A stretch of DNA of 38,145 nucleotides from Streptomyces sp. RP5T (GTDB lineage Bacteria > Actinomycetota > Actinomycetes > Streptomycetales > Streptomycetaceae). A program made the translations under genes and the position numbers. Positions 1 through 7,996 of this stretch are shown one piece after another. Below the pieces are notes generated by a model. That model searched no databases and was not told the DNA's origin. It saw nothing but the letters and a program-made list of their open reading frames with translations. The number at the start of each line of letters is the position of its first letter. The first letter of the stretch is position 1. The DNA is taken from NCBI RefSeq assembly GCF_003933965.1, contig NZ_RSAJ01000016.1, positions 1 through 38,145 of the forward strand, given 5' to 3'.

Positions 1-1621
1 GTACATCTCCGGCCTGTCCCTGAACCTGGCCGTGATCGTGCGCAACCCGGTCAACGGCAACCGCCACTTCGCCCGGGTCAAGGTCCCCCCGCTGCTGTCC
101 CGCTTCCTGGAGTCCTCCCCCGGCCGCTACGTCCCCATCGAGGACGTCATCGCCGCCCACCTGGAGGAGCTGTTCCCGGGCATGGAGGTGCTGGAGCACC
201 ACACCTTCCGGGTCACCCGCAACGAGGACCTGGAGGTCGAGGAGGACGACGCCGAGAACCTCCTCCAGGCCCTGGAGAAGGAGCTCATGCGGCGCCGCTT
301 CGGCCCGCCGGTGCGCCTGGAGGTCGAGGAGTCCATCGACCGCGAGGTGCTCGACCTGCTGGTGCGCGAGCTGAAGATCTCCGAGGCCGAGGTCTACCCG
401 CTGCCCGGCCCTCTCGACCTCACCGGCCTCTTCCGCATCGCGGGCCTCGACCGCCCCGAGCTGAAGTACCGCAAGTTCGTCGCCGGCGTCCACCGCGACC
501 TGGCCGAGGTCGAGTCGGCGTCCGCGCCCGACATCTTCGCCGCCCTGCGCACCCGTGACGTGCTGCTGCACCACCCGTACGACAGCTTCTCCACGTCCGT
601 CCAGGCCTTCCTCCAGCAGGCGGCCGACGACCCGGACGTGCTGGCCATCAAGCAGACGCTGTACCGCACCTCGGGCGACTCCCCGATCGTCGACGCCCTC
701 ATCGACGCCGCCGAGGCCGGAAAGCAGGTCCTCGTCCTGGTCGAGATCAAGGCCCGCTTCGACGAGCACGCCAACATCAAGTGGGCGCGCAAGCTGGAGG
801 AGGCCGGCTGCCATGTCGTCTACGGCCTCGTCGGCCTGAAGACCCACTGCAAGCTGTCCCTGGTGGTCCGTCAGGAGGGCGACACACTAAGGCGGTACAG
901 CCACGTCGGCACCGGAAACTACCACCCGAAGACCGCCCGGCTGTACGAGGACCTCGGCCTGCTCACCGCCGACCCGCAGGTGGGCGCGGACCTCTCCGAC
1001 CTGTTCAACCGGCTGTCCGGCTACTCCCGCCGCGAGACCTACCGCCGCCTCCTGGTGGCCCCCAAGTCCCTTCGCGACGGCCTCATTTCCCGAGTGAACA
1101 AGGAAGTCCAGCACCACCGCGCAGGACGTCCGGCCTTCATCCGCATCAAGGTCAACTCCATGGTGGACGAGGCGCTCATCGACTCGCTCTACCGCGCGTC
1201 CCAGGCGGGTGTGCCGGTCGACGTGTGGGTGCGCGGCATCTGCGCGATCCGCCCGGGTGTCACGGGCATGTCGGAGAACATCCGGGTCCGCTCGATCCTC
1301 GGCCGGTTCCTCGAACACTCCCGGGTCTTCGCCTTCGGCAACGGCGGCGAGCCCGAGGTGTGGATCGGCAGCGCCGACATGATGCACCGCAACCTCGACC
1401 GCCGGATAGAGGCGCTGGTCCGCGTCACCGACCCGGCCCACCGGGCGGCGCTGAACCGGCTGCTGGAGACCGGCATGTCCGACACCACCGCGTCCTGGCA
1501 CCTCGGCCCGGACGGCGAGTGGACCCGGCACGCCACGGACGCGGACGGCCAACCCCTGCGCAACGTCCAGGAGATGCTCATAGACGCCCGGAGGCGCCGG
1601 CGTGGCACAGCAACACCTTGA
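1..1621 (+). CDS. ppk: Polyphosphate kinase 1 (5' end outside window)
   Basis: PPK1 reversibly transfers the gamma-phosphate of ATP to inorganic polyphosphate. The frame is open from base 2, so the N-terminal part of the enzyme (usually about 700-740 aa) lies upstream; roughly 540 residues are present. Visible family marks: the block [17 protein letters not shown] near the start, [11 protein letters not shown] and [10 protein letters not shown] in the first phospholipase-D-like half, and [20 protein letters not shown], whose first His (codon 902-904) aligns with the autophosphorylated His of E. coli PPK (His435). The second half carries [17 protein letters not shown], also typical. The stop TGA lies 20 nt inside the next gene, which starts at GTG 1602, so the two are translationally coupled. 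A CHAD protein, which binds polyphosphate, is the normal neighbour in actinobacteria. Nothing in the visible part looks broken. Confidence 0.96.
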   Translation, partial: YISGLSLNLAVIVRNPVNGNRHFARVKVPPLLSRFLESSPGRYVPIEDVIAAHLEELFPGMEVLEHHTFRVTRNEDLEVEEDDAENLLQALEKELMRRRFGPPVRLEVEESIDREVLDLLVRELKISEAEVYPLPGPLDLTGLFRIAGLDRPELKYRKFVAGVHRDLAEVESASAPDIFAALRTRDVLLHHPYDSFSTSVQAFLQQAADDPDVLAIKQTLYRTSGDSPIVDALIDAAEAGKQVLVLVEIKARFDEHANIKWARKLEEAGCHVVYGLVGLKTHCKLSLVVRQEGDTLRRYSHVGTGNYHPKTARLYEDLGLLTADPQVGADLSDLFNRLSGYSRRETYRRLLVAPKSLRDGLISRVNKEVQHHRAGRPAFIRIKVNSMVDEALIDSLYRASQAGVPVDVWVRGICAIRPGVTGMSENIRVRSILGRFLEHSRVFAFGNGGEPEVWIGSADMMHRNLDRRIEALVRVTDPAHRAALNRLLETGMSDTTASWHLGPDGEWTRHATDADGQPLRNVQEMLIDARRRRRGTATP

Positions 1622-2486
1622 ACCGACGGACCCCCTGTCCGGGCACGTCGGGCCGTCAGGCGTCCCCGCCGGGGACGCCCTGGCGGGCTATCTGCGGTCC
1701 CAGGCAACGGAGTTCCTCCGCGCCCTGCGCCAGCACCGCGAATCCGGCGGTGCTGCGGCGGGCGCCGAGGACCCGGCCGACGCGGCCCGGGCCCTGCGCC
1801 GCTCGGTGCGCCGCATCAGCGCCAGCCTCCACACCTTCCGCCCCGTCCTCGACCCCGACTGGTCGGAGTCGCTGCGCCCCGAACTGGCCTGGCTGTCCGG
1901 CACCCTGGGCATGGAGCACGCGTACGAGTCCCGGCTGGAGCGGCTGCTGCTGGCGCTGCACAGGCTCTCGGGAGCGGTCTTCCCCGCACAGCCCCGCTCG
2001 GCCGGCACCACCCCGGCCCCCGCTCCGGACCGCGGCAACCTGACCGTGGGCGCGGCGAAGGCGAGCGCACTCCTGGACCGCCAGCTCACCCACGCCCGCA
2101 CCCGGGCCCTCAGCCGCAACGCCGCCGACCTGGGCTTCCACGCCGAGCCCGGGGACGTGGACCCACGGGGGGACACCAGAGCAGTCGTACGGGAACCCGG
2201 TGTACGGCAGACACCCGTACACGACGCGACCCCCCTACGCCACGCCCTCGCCGATCACCCCCGTGTCCTCCAGGCCGCCGCCGCGCACCACGCTCCCGAC
2301 CGCCTGGCCCGGCATCTCGTCGTCGTCGCCGATGCCGTGCTGCCGTTTCTCGTCGCCGTCCTTCCGCGTGGTGCGGAGAAACCCTCGGCCGCCCACCGTG
2401 CCCGGCTCGCGCTCGCCGAAGCCGCCGGGGCGGTGCTGGCCGGTGGCCTGTCCCTGCTCGGCATCGACGCACCCGAACACCTCTAG
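1602..2486 (+). CDS. Chimeric protein: CHAD N-terminal half fused to ArgS-like anticodon-binding C-terminal half
   Basis: The 294-aa frame starts at GTG 1602 behind the SD-like CGGAGG (1589-1594). Residues 1 to about 160 look like the first helical bundle of a CHAD domain ([20 protein letters not shown], then [14 protein letters not shown]), the expected partner of ppk. From about residue 165 the character changes: [16 protein letters not shown] resembles the Y-AHAR motif opening the anticodon-binding region of arginyl-tRNA synthetase, and the end ([23 protein letters not shown], then [16 protein letters not shown]) is a DALR anticodon-binding domain. That half matches the ArgS-related protein NrtL that normally sits just upstream of lysA, as it does here. 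So CHAD lacks its second half and NrtL lacks its N-terminal domain, joined in frame near 2085-2109. Function of the product is unknown. The domain calls are by eye; the fusion could also be an assembly join. Confidence 0.75.
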   Translation: MAQQHLEPTDPLSGHVGPSGVPAGDALAGYLRSQATEFLRALRQHRESGGAAAGAEDPADAARALRRSVRRISASLHTFRPVLDPDWSESLRPELAWLSGTLGMEHAYESRLERLLLALHRLSGAVFPAQPRSAGTTPAPAPDRGNLTVGAAKASALLDRQLTHARTRALSRNAADLGFHAEPGDVDPRGDTRAVVREPGVRQTPVHDATPLRHALADHPRVLQAAAAHHAPDRLARHLVVVADAVLPFLVAVLPRGAEKPSAAHRARLALAEAAGAVLAGGLSLLGIDAPEHL

Positions 2487-2502
2487 AGAGCCAGTCAAGA
2501 AG

Positions 2503-3894
2503 ATGAGCCGTTCCGCACATCCCGCCGGGCCCCGGCACGCCGACGTCCTTCCCGAGGGCCACTACTCCGCCCCGCCCGCCGACCTCAACACCCTCGATCC
2601 CAAGGTCTGGGCGCAGACCGTCGATCGCAACGAGGACGGTGTCGTCACCGTCGGCGGCATCGACGTCAAGGCCCTCGCCGAGGAGCACGGCACGCCCGCT
2701 TACGTCATCGACGAGGCCGACTTCCGGGCCCGGGCGCGGGCCTGGCGCACCGCCTTCGGCCATGACGCCGACGTCTTCTACGCGGGCAAGGCGTTCCTGT
2801 CCCGCGCCGTCGTGCGCTGGCTGCACGAGGAGGGGCTCAACCTCGACGTGTGCTCCGGGGGCGAGCTCGCCACCGCGCTCTCCGCCGGCATGCCCGCCGA
2901 CCGCATCGCCTTCCACGGCAACAACAAGTCGACGGAGGAGATCCGCCGCGCGATCACCCAGGGTGTCGGACGTATCGTCCTCGACTCGTTCCAGGAGATC
3001 GTCCGGGTCGCGCACATCGCGCGTGAGCTCGGCACGCGGCAGCGCGTCCAGATCCGGGTCACCGTCGGCGTCGAGGCGCACACCCACGAGTTCATCGCGA
3101 CCGCCCACGAGGACCAGAAGTTCGGCATCCCGCTGGCCGGCGGGCAGGCCGCCGAGGCCGTGCGGCGCGCCCTTCAGCTCGACAGCCTCGAACTCATCGG
3201 CATCCACTCCCACATCGGGTCGCAGATCTTCGACATGTCCGGCTTCGAGGTCGCCGCGCACCGCGTGGTCGGGCTGCTCAAGGACGTCCGTGACGAGCAC
3301 GGTGTCGAGCTTCCCGAGATCGACCTCGGGGGCGGGCTGGGGATCGCGTACACCTCCGACGACGACCCGCGCGAGCCCCACGAGATCGCCAAGGCGCTGA
3401 CGGAGATCGTCACCCGTGAGTGCGAGGCCGCCCGGCTGCGGACCCCGCGCATCTCCGTCGAGCCGGGGCGGGCCATCGTCGGTCCCACCGCGTTCACGCT
3501 CTACGAGGTCGGCACCGTCAAGCCCCTCGACGGGCTGCGCACCTACGTCTCCGTCGACGGCGGCATGTCGGACAACATCCGCACCGCGCTGTACGACGCC
3601 GAGTACACCGTGGCCCTGGTGTCCCGGACCTCCGACGCCGCGCCCATGCTCGCCCGGGTCGTCGGCAAGCACTGCGAGAGCGGGGACATCGTGGTCAAGG
3701 ACGCGTTCCTGCCGGCCGACCTGGCACCGGGTGACCTCATCGCCGTACCGGCGACGGGCGCCTACTGCCGTTCCATGGCGAGCAACTACAACCACGTGCT
3801 GCGCCCGCCGGTCGTCGCCGTCAGCGGCGGCGAGTCCCGGGTGATCGTGCGCCGTGAGACGGAAGATGACCTTCTGCGGCTCGACGTCGGATAA
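2503..3894 (+). CDS. lysA: Diaminopimelate decarboxylase
   Basis: PLP enzyme of fold type III that decarboxylates meso-diaminopimelate to L-lysine, the last step of lysine synthesis, in the cytosol. Length 463 aa, usual for Streptomyces. The PLP lysine lies in [13 protein letters not shown]; further marks are [41 protein letters not shown] and the C-terminal [15 protein letters not shown] 2503 was chosen over in-frame codons further upstream because it follows the stop of the previous gene by 16 nt and the protein then begins with the typical [15 protein letters not shown]. The gap to the upstream gene is too short for much of a promoter, so lysA is probably co-transcribed with it; if the chimeric gene is a real rearrangement, lysA now sits under the ppk promoter rather than its ancestral one. 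Confidence 0.96.
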   Translation: MSRSAHPAGPRHADVLPEGHYSAPPADLNTLDPKVWAQTVDRNEDGVVTVGGIDVKALAEEHGTPAYVIDEADFRARARAWRTAFGHDADVFYAGKAFLSRAVVRWLHEEGLNLDVCSGGELATALSAGMPADRIAFHGNNKSTEEIRRAITQGVGRIVLDSFQEIVRVAHIARELGTRQRVQIRVTVGVEAHTHEFIATAHEDQKFGIPLAGGQAAEAVRRALQLDSLELIGIHSHIGSQIFDMSGFEVAAHRVVGLLKDVRDEHGVELPEIDLGGGLGIAYTSDDDPREPHEIAKALTEIVTRECEAARLRTPRISVEPGRAIVGPTAFTLYEVGTVKPLDGLRTYVSVDGGMSDNIRTALYDAEYTVALVSRTSDAAPMLARVVGKHCESGDIVVKDAFLPADLAPGDLIAVPATGAYCRSMASNYNHVLRPPVVAVSGGESRVIVRRETEDDLLRLDVG

Positions 3895-3912
3895 ACCCCC
3901 GCAGACCAGGAA

Positions 3913-3933
3913 CGGAAGATCTACGGTCTTCCG
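3913..3933 (+). terminator. Hairpin after lysA
   Basis: CGGAAGATC pairs with GGTCTTCCG (9 bp with one G-T pair) across a TAC loop, 18 nt after the lysA stop. There is no T-run, which is common for streptomycete terminators. It separates lysA from the hom promoter. Confidence 0.45.
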
Positions 3934-3937
3934 CCCC

Positions 3938-3965
3938 CGGACAAATGAAATAGATGTCTCATAAT
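3938..3965 (+). promoter_or_regulatory. Probable hom promoter
   Basis: CGGACA (4 of 6 to TTGACA), a 16-nt spacer and CATAAT (5 of 6 to TATAAT) in an unusually AT-rich stretch between the lysA hairpin and hom. It would give a leader of about 70 nt in front of hom. Confidence 0.45.
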
Positions 3966-3994
3966 CCGGACGAGGGGCAGAAACTCCCGTCCGG
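3966..3994 (+). other. Hairpin at the 5' end of the hom leader
   Basis: CCGGACG (3966-3972) pairs perfectly with CGTCCGG (3988-3994); inside it a further 4 bp can form after one bulged base, leaving a CAGAAA loop. It lies directly behind the -10 box, so it would be at the extreme 5' end of the hom mRNA. It may stabilise the message or act as an operator; no role is known to me. Confidence 0.45.
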
Positions 3995-4041
3995 TGAGTG
4001 AGACTGGTTCCACCGTAGACGGTATGAGGAAACGAGGTCGG

Positions 4042-5334
4042 ATGATGCGTACGCGTCCGCTGAAGGTGGCGCTGCTGGGCTGTGGAGTGGTCGGCTCAGA
4101 GGTGGCGCGCATCATGACGACGCACGCTGACGACCTCGCCGCCCGGATCGGGGCCCCCGTGGAGCTCGCGGGGGTCGCGGTACGGCGGCCCTCCAAGGTG
4201 CGCGAAGGCATTCCGCAGGAACTCGTCACGACCGACGCCACCGCCCTCGTCAAACGCGGGGACATCGACGTCGTCGTGGAGGTGATCGGGGGCATCGAGC
4301 CCGCGCGCTCCCTCATCACCACCGCCTTCGAGCACGGCGCCTCCGTCGTCTCCGCCAACAAGGCGCTCCTCGCCCAGGACGGCGCCGCCCTGCACGCGGC
4401 GGCCCAGAAGGCCGACAAGGACCTCTACTACGAGGCCGCCGTCGCCGGTGCCATCCCGCTGATCCGCCCGCTGCGCGAGTCCCTGGCCGGCGACAAGGTC
4501 AACCGGGTGCTCGGGATCGTCAACGGGACCACCAATTTCATCCTCGACAAGATGGACTCGACCGGGGCCGGGTACCAGGAAGCCCTCGACGAGGCCACCG
4601 CCCTCGGGTACGCCGAGGCCGATCCCACCGCCGACGTCGAGGGGTTCGACGCCGCCGCCAAGGCCGCCATCCTCGCCGGGATCGCCTTCCACACGCGCGT
4701 GCGTCTCGACGACGTCTACCGCGAGGGCATGACCGAGGTCACCGCCGCCGACTTCGCCTCCGCGAAGAACATGGGCTGCACCATCAAGCTGCTCGCCATC
4801 TGCGAGCGTGCCGAGGACGGCCGGTCCGTCACCGCGCGCGTGCACCCCGCGATGATCCCGCTCAGCCACCCGCTCGCCTCCGTGCGCGGCGCCTACAACG
4901 CCGTGTTCGTCGAGTCCGACGCCTCCGGCCAGCTGATGTTCTACGGCCCGGGCGCGGGCGGCGCTCCCACCGCCTCCGCCGTCCTCGGCGACCTGGTCGC
5001 CGTCTGCCGCAACCGGCTCAGCGGCACGACCGGCCCCGGTGAGTCCGCGTACGCCGCCCTGACCGTCTCGGGCATGGGCGAGGTCGTCACGCGCTACCAC
5101 ATCAGCCTGGACGTGGCCGACAAACCGGGTGTTCTCGCCCAGGTCGCCACCGTGTTCGCCGAGCACGGGGTGTCCATCGATACCGTTCGGCAGCAGGGGA
5201 AGGACGGCGAGGCGTCTCTCGTCGTCGTCACGCACCGCGCGTCCGACGCCGCCCTGGGCGGGACCGTCGAGGCGTTGCGCAAGCTCGACACCGTGCGGGG
5301 TGTCGCCAGCATCATGCGGGTTGAAGGAGAGTAA
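4042..5334 (+). CDS. hom: Homoserine dehydrogenase
   Basis: Reduces aspartate semialdehyde to homoserine with NAD(P)H, the branch point toward threonine and methionine. About 430 aa. Visible: Rossmann loop ALLGCGVVGSEVAR, SANKALLA, the catalytic-domain signature GIVNGTTNFILDKM, and a C-terminal ACT domain (HISLDVADKPGVLAQVATVF onward, about residues 355-430) that commonly mediates feedback inhibition by threonine. The frame is open upstream to GTG 3994, but ATG 4042 (or the adjacent ATG 4045) has the SD-like GAGG at 4034-4037 and gives the usual N-terminus MMRTRPLKVALLG. Followed after 6 nt by thrC, with thrB after a larger gap: a hom-thrC-thrB cluster. Confidence 0.95.
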   Translation: MMRTRPLKVALLGCGVVGSEVARIMTTHADDLAARIGAPVELAGVAVRRPSKVREGIPQELVTTDATALVKRGDIDVVVEVIGGIEPARSLITTAFEHGASVVSANKALLAQDGAALHAAAQKADKDLYYEAAVAGAIPLIRPLRESLAGDKVNRVLGIVNGTTNFILDKMDSTGAGYQEALDEATALGYAEADPTADVEGFDAAAKAAILAGIAFHTRVRLDDVYREGMTEVTAADFASAKNMGCTIKLLAICERAEDGRSVTARVHPAMIPLSHPLASVRGAYNAVFVESDASGQLMFYGPGAGGAPTASAVLGDLVAVCRNRLSGTTGPGESAYAALTVSGMGEVVTRYHISLDVADKPGVLAQVATVFAEHGVSIDTVRQQGKDGEASLVVVTHRASDAALGGTVEALRKLDTVRGVASIMRVEGE

Positions 5335-5340
5335 CCAGCA

Positions 5341-6399
5341 ATGACCCACCAGTGGCGCGGAATCATCGAGGAGTACCGGGACCGGCTGCCCGTCTCCGAC
5401 ACCACGCCGGTCGTGACGCTCCGCGAGGGCGGCACGCCCCTCGTGCCCGCGCAGGTGCTCTCCGAGCGCACCGGGTGCGAGGTCCACCTCAAGGTGGAGG
5501 GCGCCAACCCCACCGGGTCCTTCAAGGACCGCGGTATGACCATGGCCATCACGCGGGCCAAGGAGGAGGGCGCCAAGGCGGTCATCTGCGCCTCCACCGG
5601 CAACACCTCGGCCTCCGCCGCCGCCTACGCCGTCCGCGCGGGCATGGTCTCCGCCGTGCTGGTGCCGCAGGGCAAGATCGCGCTCGGCAAGATGGGCCAG
5701 GCGCTCATCCACGGCGCGAAGATCCTCCAGGTCGACGGCAACTTCGACGACTGCCTCACCCTGGCCCGCGCGCTGAGCGACAACTACCCGGTGGCCCTGG
5801 TCAATTCGGTCAACCCGGTGCGCATCGAGGGCCAGAAGACGGCCGCCTTCGAGATCGTCGACATGCTCGGCGACGCGCCCGACATCCACGTCCTGCCGGT
5901 CGGCAACGCCGGCAACATCACGGCGTACTGGAAGGGCTACAAGGAGTACGCCGCCGACGGCGTGGCCGCCCGGACCCCCCGGATGTGGGGCTTCCAGGCC
6001 TCCGGCAGCGCCCCGATCGTGCGCGGCGAGGTCGTCAAGGACCCGTCGACCATCGCCACCGCGATCCGCATCGGCAACCCGGCCTCCTGGAACTACGCCC
6101 TCGCGGCGCGGGACGAGTCCGGCGGGTTCATCGACGAGGTGACGGACCGTGAGATCCTGCGCGCCTACCGGCTGTTGGCCGCTCAGGAGGGTGTCTTCGT
6201 GGAGCCCGCCTCCGCCGCCTCCGTGGCCGGTCTGCTGAAGGCCGCCGAGCAGGGCAAGGTCGACCCGGGCCAGAAGATCGTGTGCACGGTCACCGGCAAC
6301 GGCCTCAAGGACCCCGACTGGGCCGTCGCGGGCGCCCCGCAGCCGGTCACCGTCCCGGTCGACGCGGCGACGGCGGCCGAGCGCCTCGGGCTCGCGTAA
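5341..6399 (+). CDS. thrC: Threonine synthase
   Basis: PLP enzyme that converts O-phosphohomoserine to threonine. 352 aa, the usual length of the short actinobacterial type. The PLP lysine is Lys62 in [11 protein letters not shown]; the phosphate/PLP-binding loops [13 protein letters not shown] and [15 protein letters not shown] are intact, and [13 protein letters not shown] near the C-terminus is characteristic. ATG 5341 is 6 nt downstream of the hom stop; its SD (AAGGAGA) lies in the last codons of hom, so the two are co-translated. It uses the product of ThrB, encoded next. Confidence 0.96.
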   Translation: MTHQWRGIIEEYRDRLPVSDTTPVVTLREGGTPLVPAQVLSERTGCEVHLKVEGANPTGSFKDRGMTMAITRAKEEGAKAVICASTGNTSASAAAYAVRAGMVSAVLVPQGKIALGKMGQALIHGAKILQVDGNFDDCLTLARALSDNYPVALVNSVNPVRIEGQKTAAFEIVDMLGDAPDIHVLPVGNAGNITAYWKGYKEYAADGVAARTPRMWGFQASGSAPIVRGEVVKDPSTIATAIRIGNPASWNYALAARDESGGFIDEVTDREILRAYRLLAAQEGVFVEPASAASVAGLLKAAEQGKVDPGQKIVCTVTGNGLKDPDWAVAGAPQPVTVPVDAATAAERLGLA

Positions 6400-6497
6400 C
6401 AGCGCGCGGCACCCCTGACCGGCGTACGGCAGGGGCTTCCCCACCGGGGGTGCACAGGGGGCTTACGACACGCATCGTGCGCCTCCTGTGCGCCCTA

Positions 6498-6527
6498 TGT
6501 CGCCACAGAACCTTCCTTCGATAGGCT
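6498..6527 (+). promoter_or_regulatory. Possible thrB promoter
   Basis: TGTCGC, an 18-nt spacer and TAGGCT lie in the 259-nt thrC-thrB gap. The -10 fits the HrdB-type TANNNT; the -35 is weak. It would allow thrB to be transcribed apart from hom-thrC. Confidence 0.35.
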
Positions 6528-6658
6528 GTACCGAACCCGCCCGCTGCATATGCCCTCGCGTACAGCGGGGTGCCGCGTCGTCTCCGCGGTCGGCAGGGTC
6601 TTCGTTCGTCATCGAATGTCATTCGACAATCACGCAGCTCAAGGAGAGTCATCGAGAG

Positions 6659-7588
6659 ATGGCCGGTCCCGCCTTCCGCGCCGCCGCCGTCCGGGTGCGC
6701 GTCCCCGCCACCAGCGCCAACCTCGGCCCGGGCTTCGACGCCCTGGGCCTCTCGCTGGGGCTCTACGACGACGTCGTCGTCCGGGTGGCCGACTCAGGGC
6801 TGCACATCGACATCGCGGGAGAGGGCAGCGAGACACTCCCGCGTGACGAGAACCACCTGCTCGTACGGTCCCTGCGCACCGCGTTCGACCTGCTGGGCGG
6901 CCAGCCGCGCGGCCTGGAGATCGTCTGCGCCAACCGCATCCCGCACGGCCGCGGCCTCGGCTCCTCCTCGGCCGCCATCTGCGCCGGGATCGTCGCCGCC
7001 CGCGCCGTGACCATAGGCGGCGAGGCCCGGCTCGACGACACCGCGCTGCTGGAGCTCGCCACCGAGATCGAGGGCCACCCCGACAACGTGGCCCCCTGTC
7101 TGCTCGGCGGCTTCACCCTCGCCTGGATGGAGGCCGGTGCCGCCCGGGCGATCAGGCTGGAGCCGCACGATTCCGTCGTTCCGGTGGTTTTCGTGCCCGG
7201 AAAGCCCGTCCTGACCGAGACTGCGCGCGGACTGCTCCCGCGCACCGTGCCGCACGTCGACGCCGCCGCCAACGCCGGCCGTGCCGCGCTGCTCGTCGAG
7301 GCCCTCACCAGGCGCCCCGAGCTGCTGCTGCCGGCCACCGAGGACCGTCTCCACCAGGAGTACCGCGCCCCCGCCATGCCGGAGAGCGCCGCACTGGTGG
7401 AGCGGCTGCGGGCCGACGGAGTCCCGGCAGTCATCTCGGGAGCGGGGCCCACCGTGCTCGCACTGGTCGACGCGGACAGTGCCGACAAGGTGGCCCATCT
7501 GGCGGGTGAGGGCTGGGCCGCCAACCGGCTGGACCTCGACGCCCAGGGAGCCTGTGTGCTCCCGCTCGCGGCCGCCAGTGACATCTGA
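6659..7588 (+). CDS. thrB: Homoserine kinase
   Basis: GHMP-family kinase that phosphorylates homoserine with ATP, supplying threonine synthase. 309 aa. The N-terminal VRVPATSANLGPGFDALGL and the GHMP phosphate-binding loop PHGRGLGSSSAAI are textbook; GAGPTVLAL near the C-terminus is the third GHMP motif. ATG 6659 was preferred over in-frame starts from 6488 because AAGGAGAG at 6641-6648 is an excellent SD at 10 nt and the protein then begins at the family's usual N-terminus. The gap from thrC is 259 nt, larger than expected inside an operon, and holds a possible promoter. Confidence 0.95.
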   Translation: MAGPAFRAAAVRVRVPATSANLGPGFDALGLSLGLYDDVVVRVADSGLHIDIAGEGSETLPRDENHLLVRSLRTAFDLLGGQPRGLEIVCANRIPHGRGLGSSSAAICAGIVAARAVTIGGEARLDDTALLELATEIEGHPDNVAPCLLGGFTLAWMEAGAARAIRLEPHDSVVPVVFVPGKPVLTETARGLLPRTVPHVDAAANAGRAALLVEALTRRPELLLPATEDRLHQEYRAPAMPESAALVERLRADGVPAVISGAGPTVLALVDADSADKVAHLAGEGWAANRLDLDAQGACVLPLAAASDI

Positions 7589-7589
7589 G

Positions 7590-7607
7590 ATCCGGCGTGT
7601 GCCGGAT
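7590..7607 (+). terminator. Hairpin directly after thrB
   Basis: ATCCGGC-GTGT-GCCGGAT, a perfect 7-bp stem with a 4-nt loop starting one base after the thrB stop and followed by TTTC. Likely end of the threonine transcript. Confidence 0.5.
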
Positions 7608-7996
7608 TTCGAGAGGGGGAATGTTTGTTGGATCCGGTAGTGTTAATCTCAAGTCTGCACCCGACCCCACCATGGCGAGGTGCTTCACGTCCCCGTCCGG
7701 GACAGACATTCTTCCGGGAGCCTCCCAAGCCGCACTGCGTTCCGCACGACGTACATGGGCAGTACCTCGTACGCGAGCACTGAGCGACTTGCCGGGCACG
7801 CTCCGGAACCGGTGTGACCAAGCCACGTGACACGGACACTCAGTGCCACGGCTCTCGGAAGCGCCGTCACCACATTCCTCCGCCGTTCAGGCGGACCACC
7901 GCCCCGGCACGGTCCACAAGGATGGGACCGACGTCGGACAGCACAAACGGTCGCCGAGCCAGACAGGCCGACGTCCGCTCCAGGGAAGGACCCTTC
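7608..7996 (+). other. Long leader/intergenic region of rho
   Basis: About 390 nt with no recognised gene. A TAGTGT -10-like box lies at 7638-7643 without a convincing -35; it would give a leader of about 350 nt. Short frames exist, for example ATG 7755 to TGA 7817 (20 codons), but none has a good SD. The rho frame itself is open back to GTG 7814. Long leaders are plausible for rho, which is autoregulated by attenuation in enterobacteria; whether that applies here is inference. Confidence 0.4.

Noticed and set aside
781..2043. Long plus-strand frame overlapping ppk and the chimeric gene
   Set aside because: Pro/Arg-rich translation typical of an alternative frame in high-GC coding DNA; no start signal and no family features.
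6409..6453. GCACCCC / GGGGTGC inverted repeat after thrC
   Set aside because: Only 7 bp over a loop of about 30 nt; too weak to call a terminator.
7814..7996. In-frame 61-codon N-terminal extension of Rho from GTG 7814
   Set aside because: GTG 7997 has a far better SD and gives the usual N-terminus; the extension has basic, non-conserved-looking sequence.
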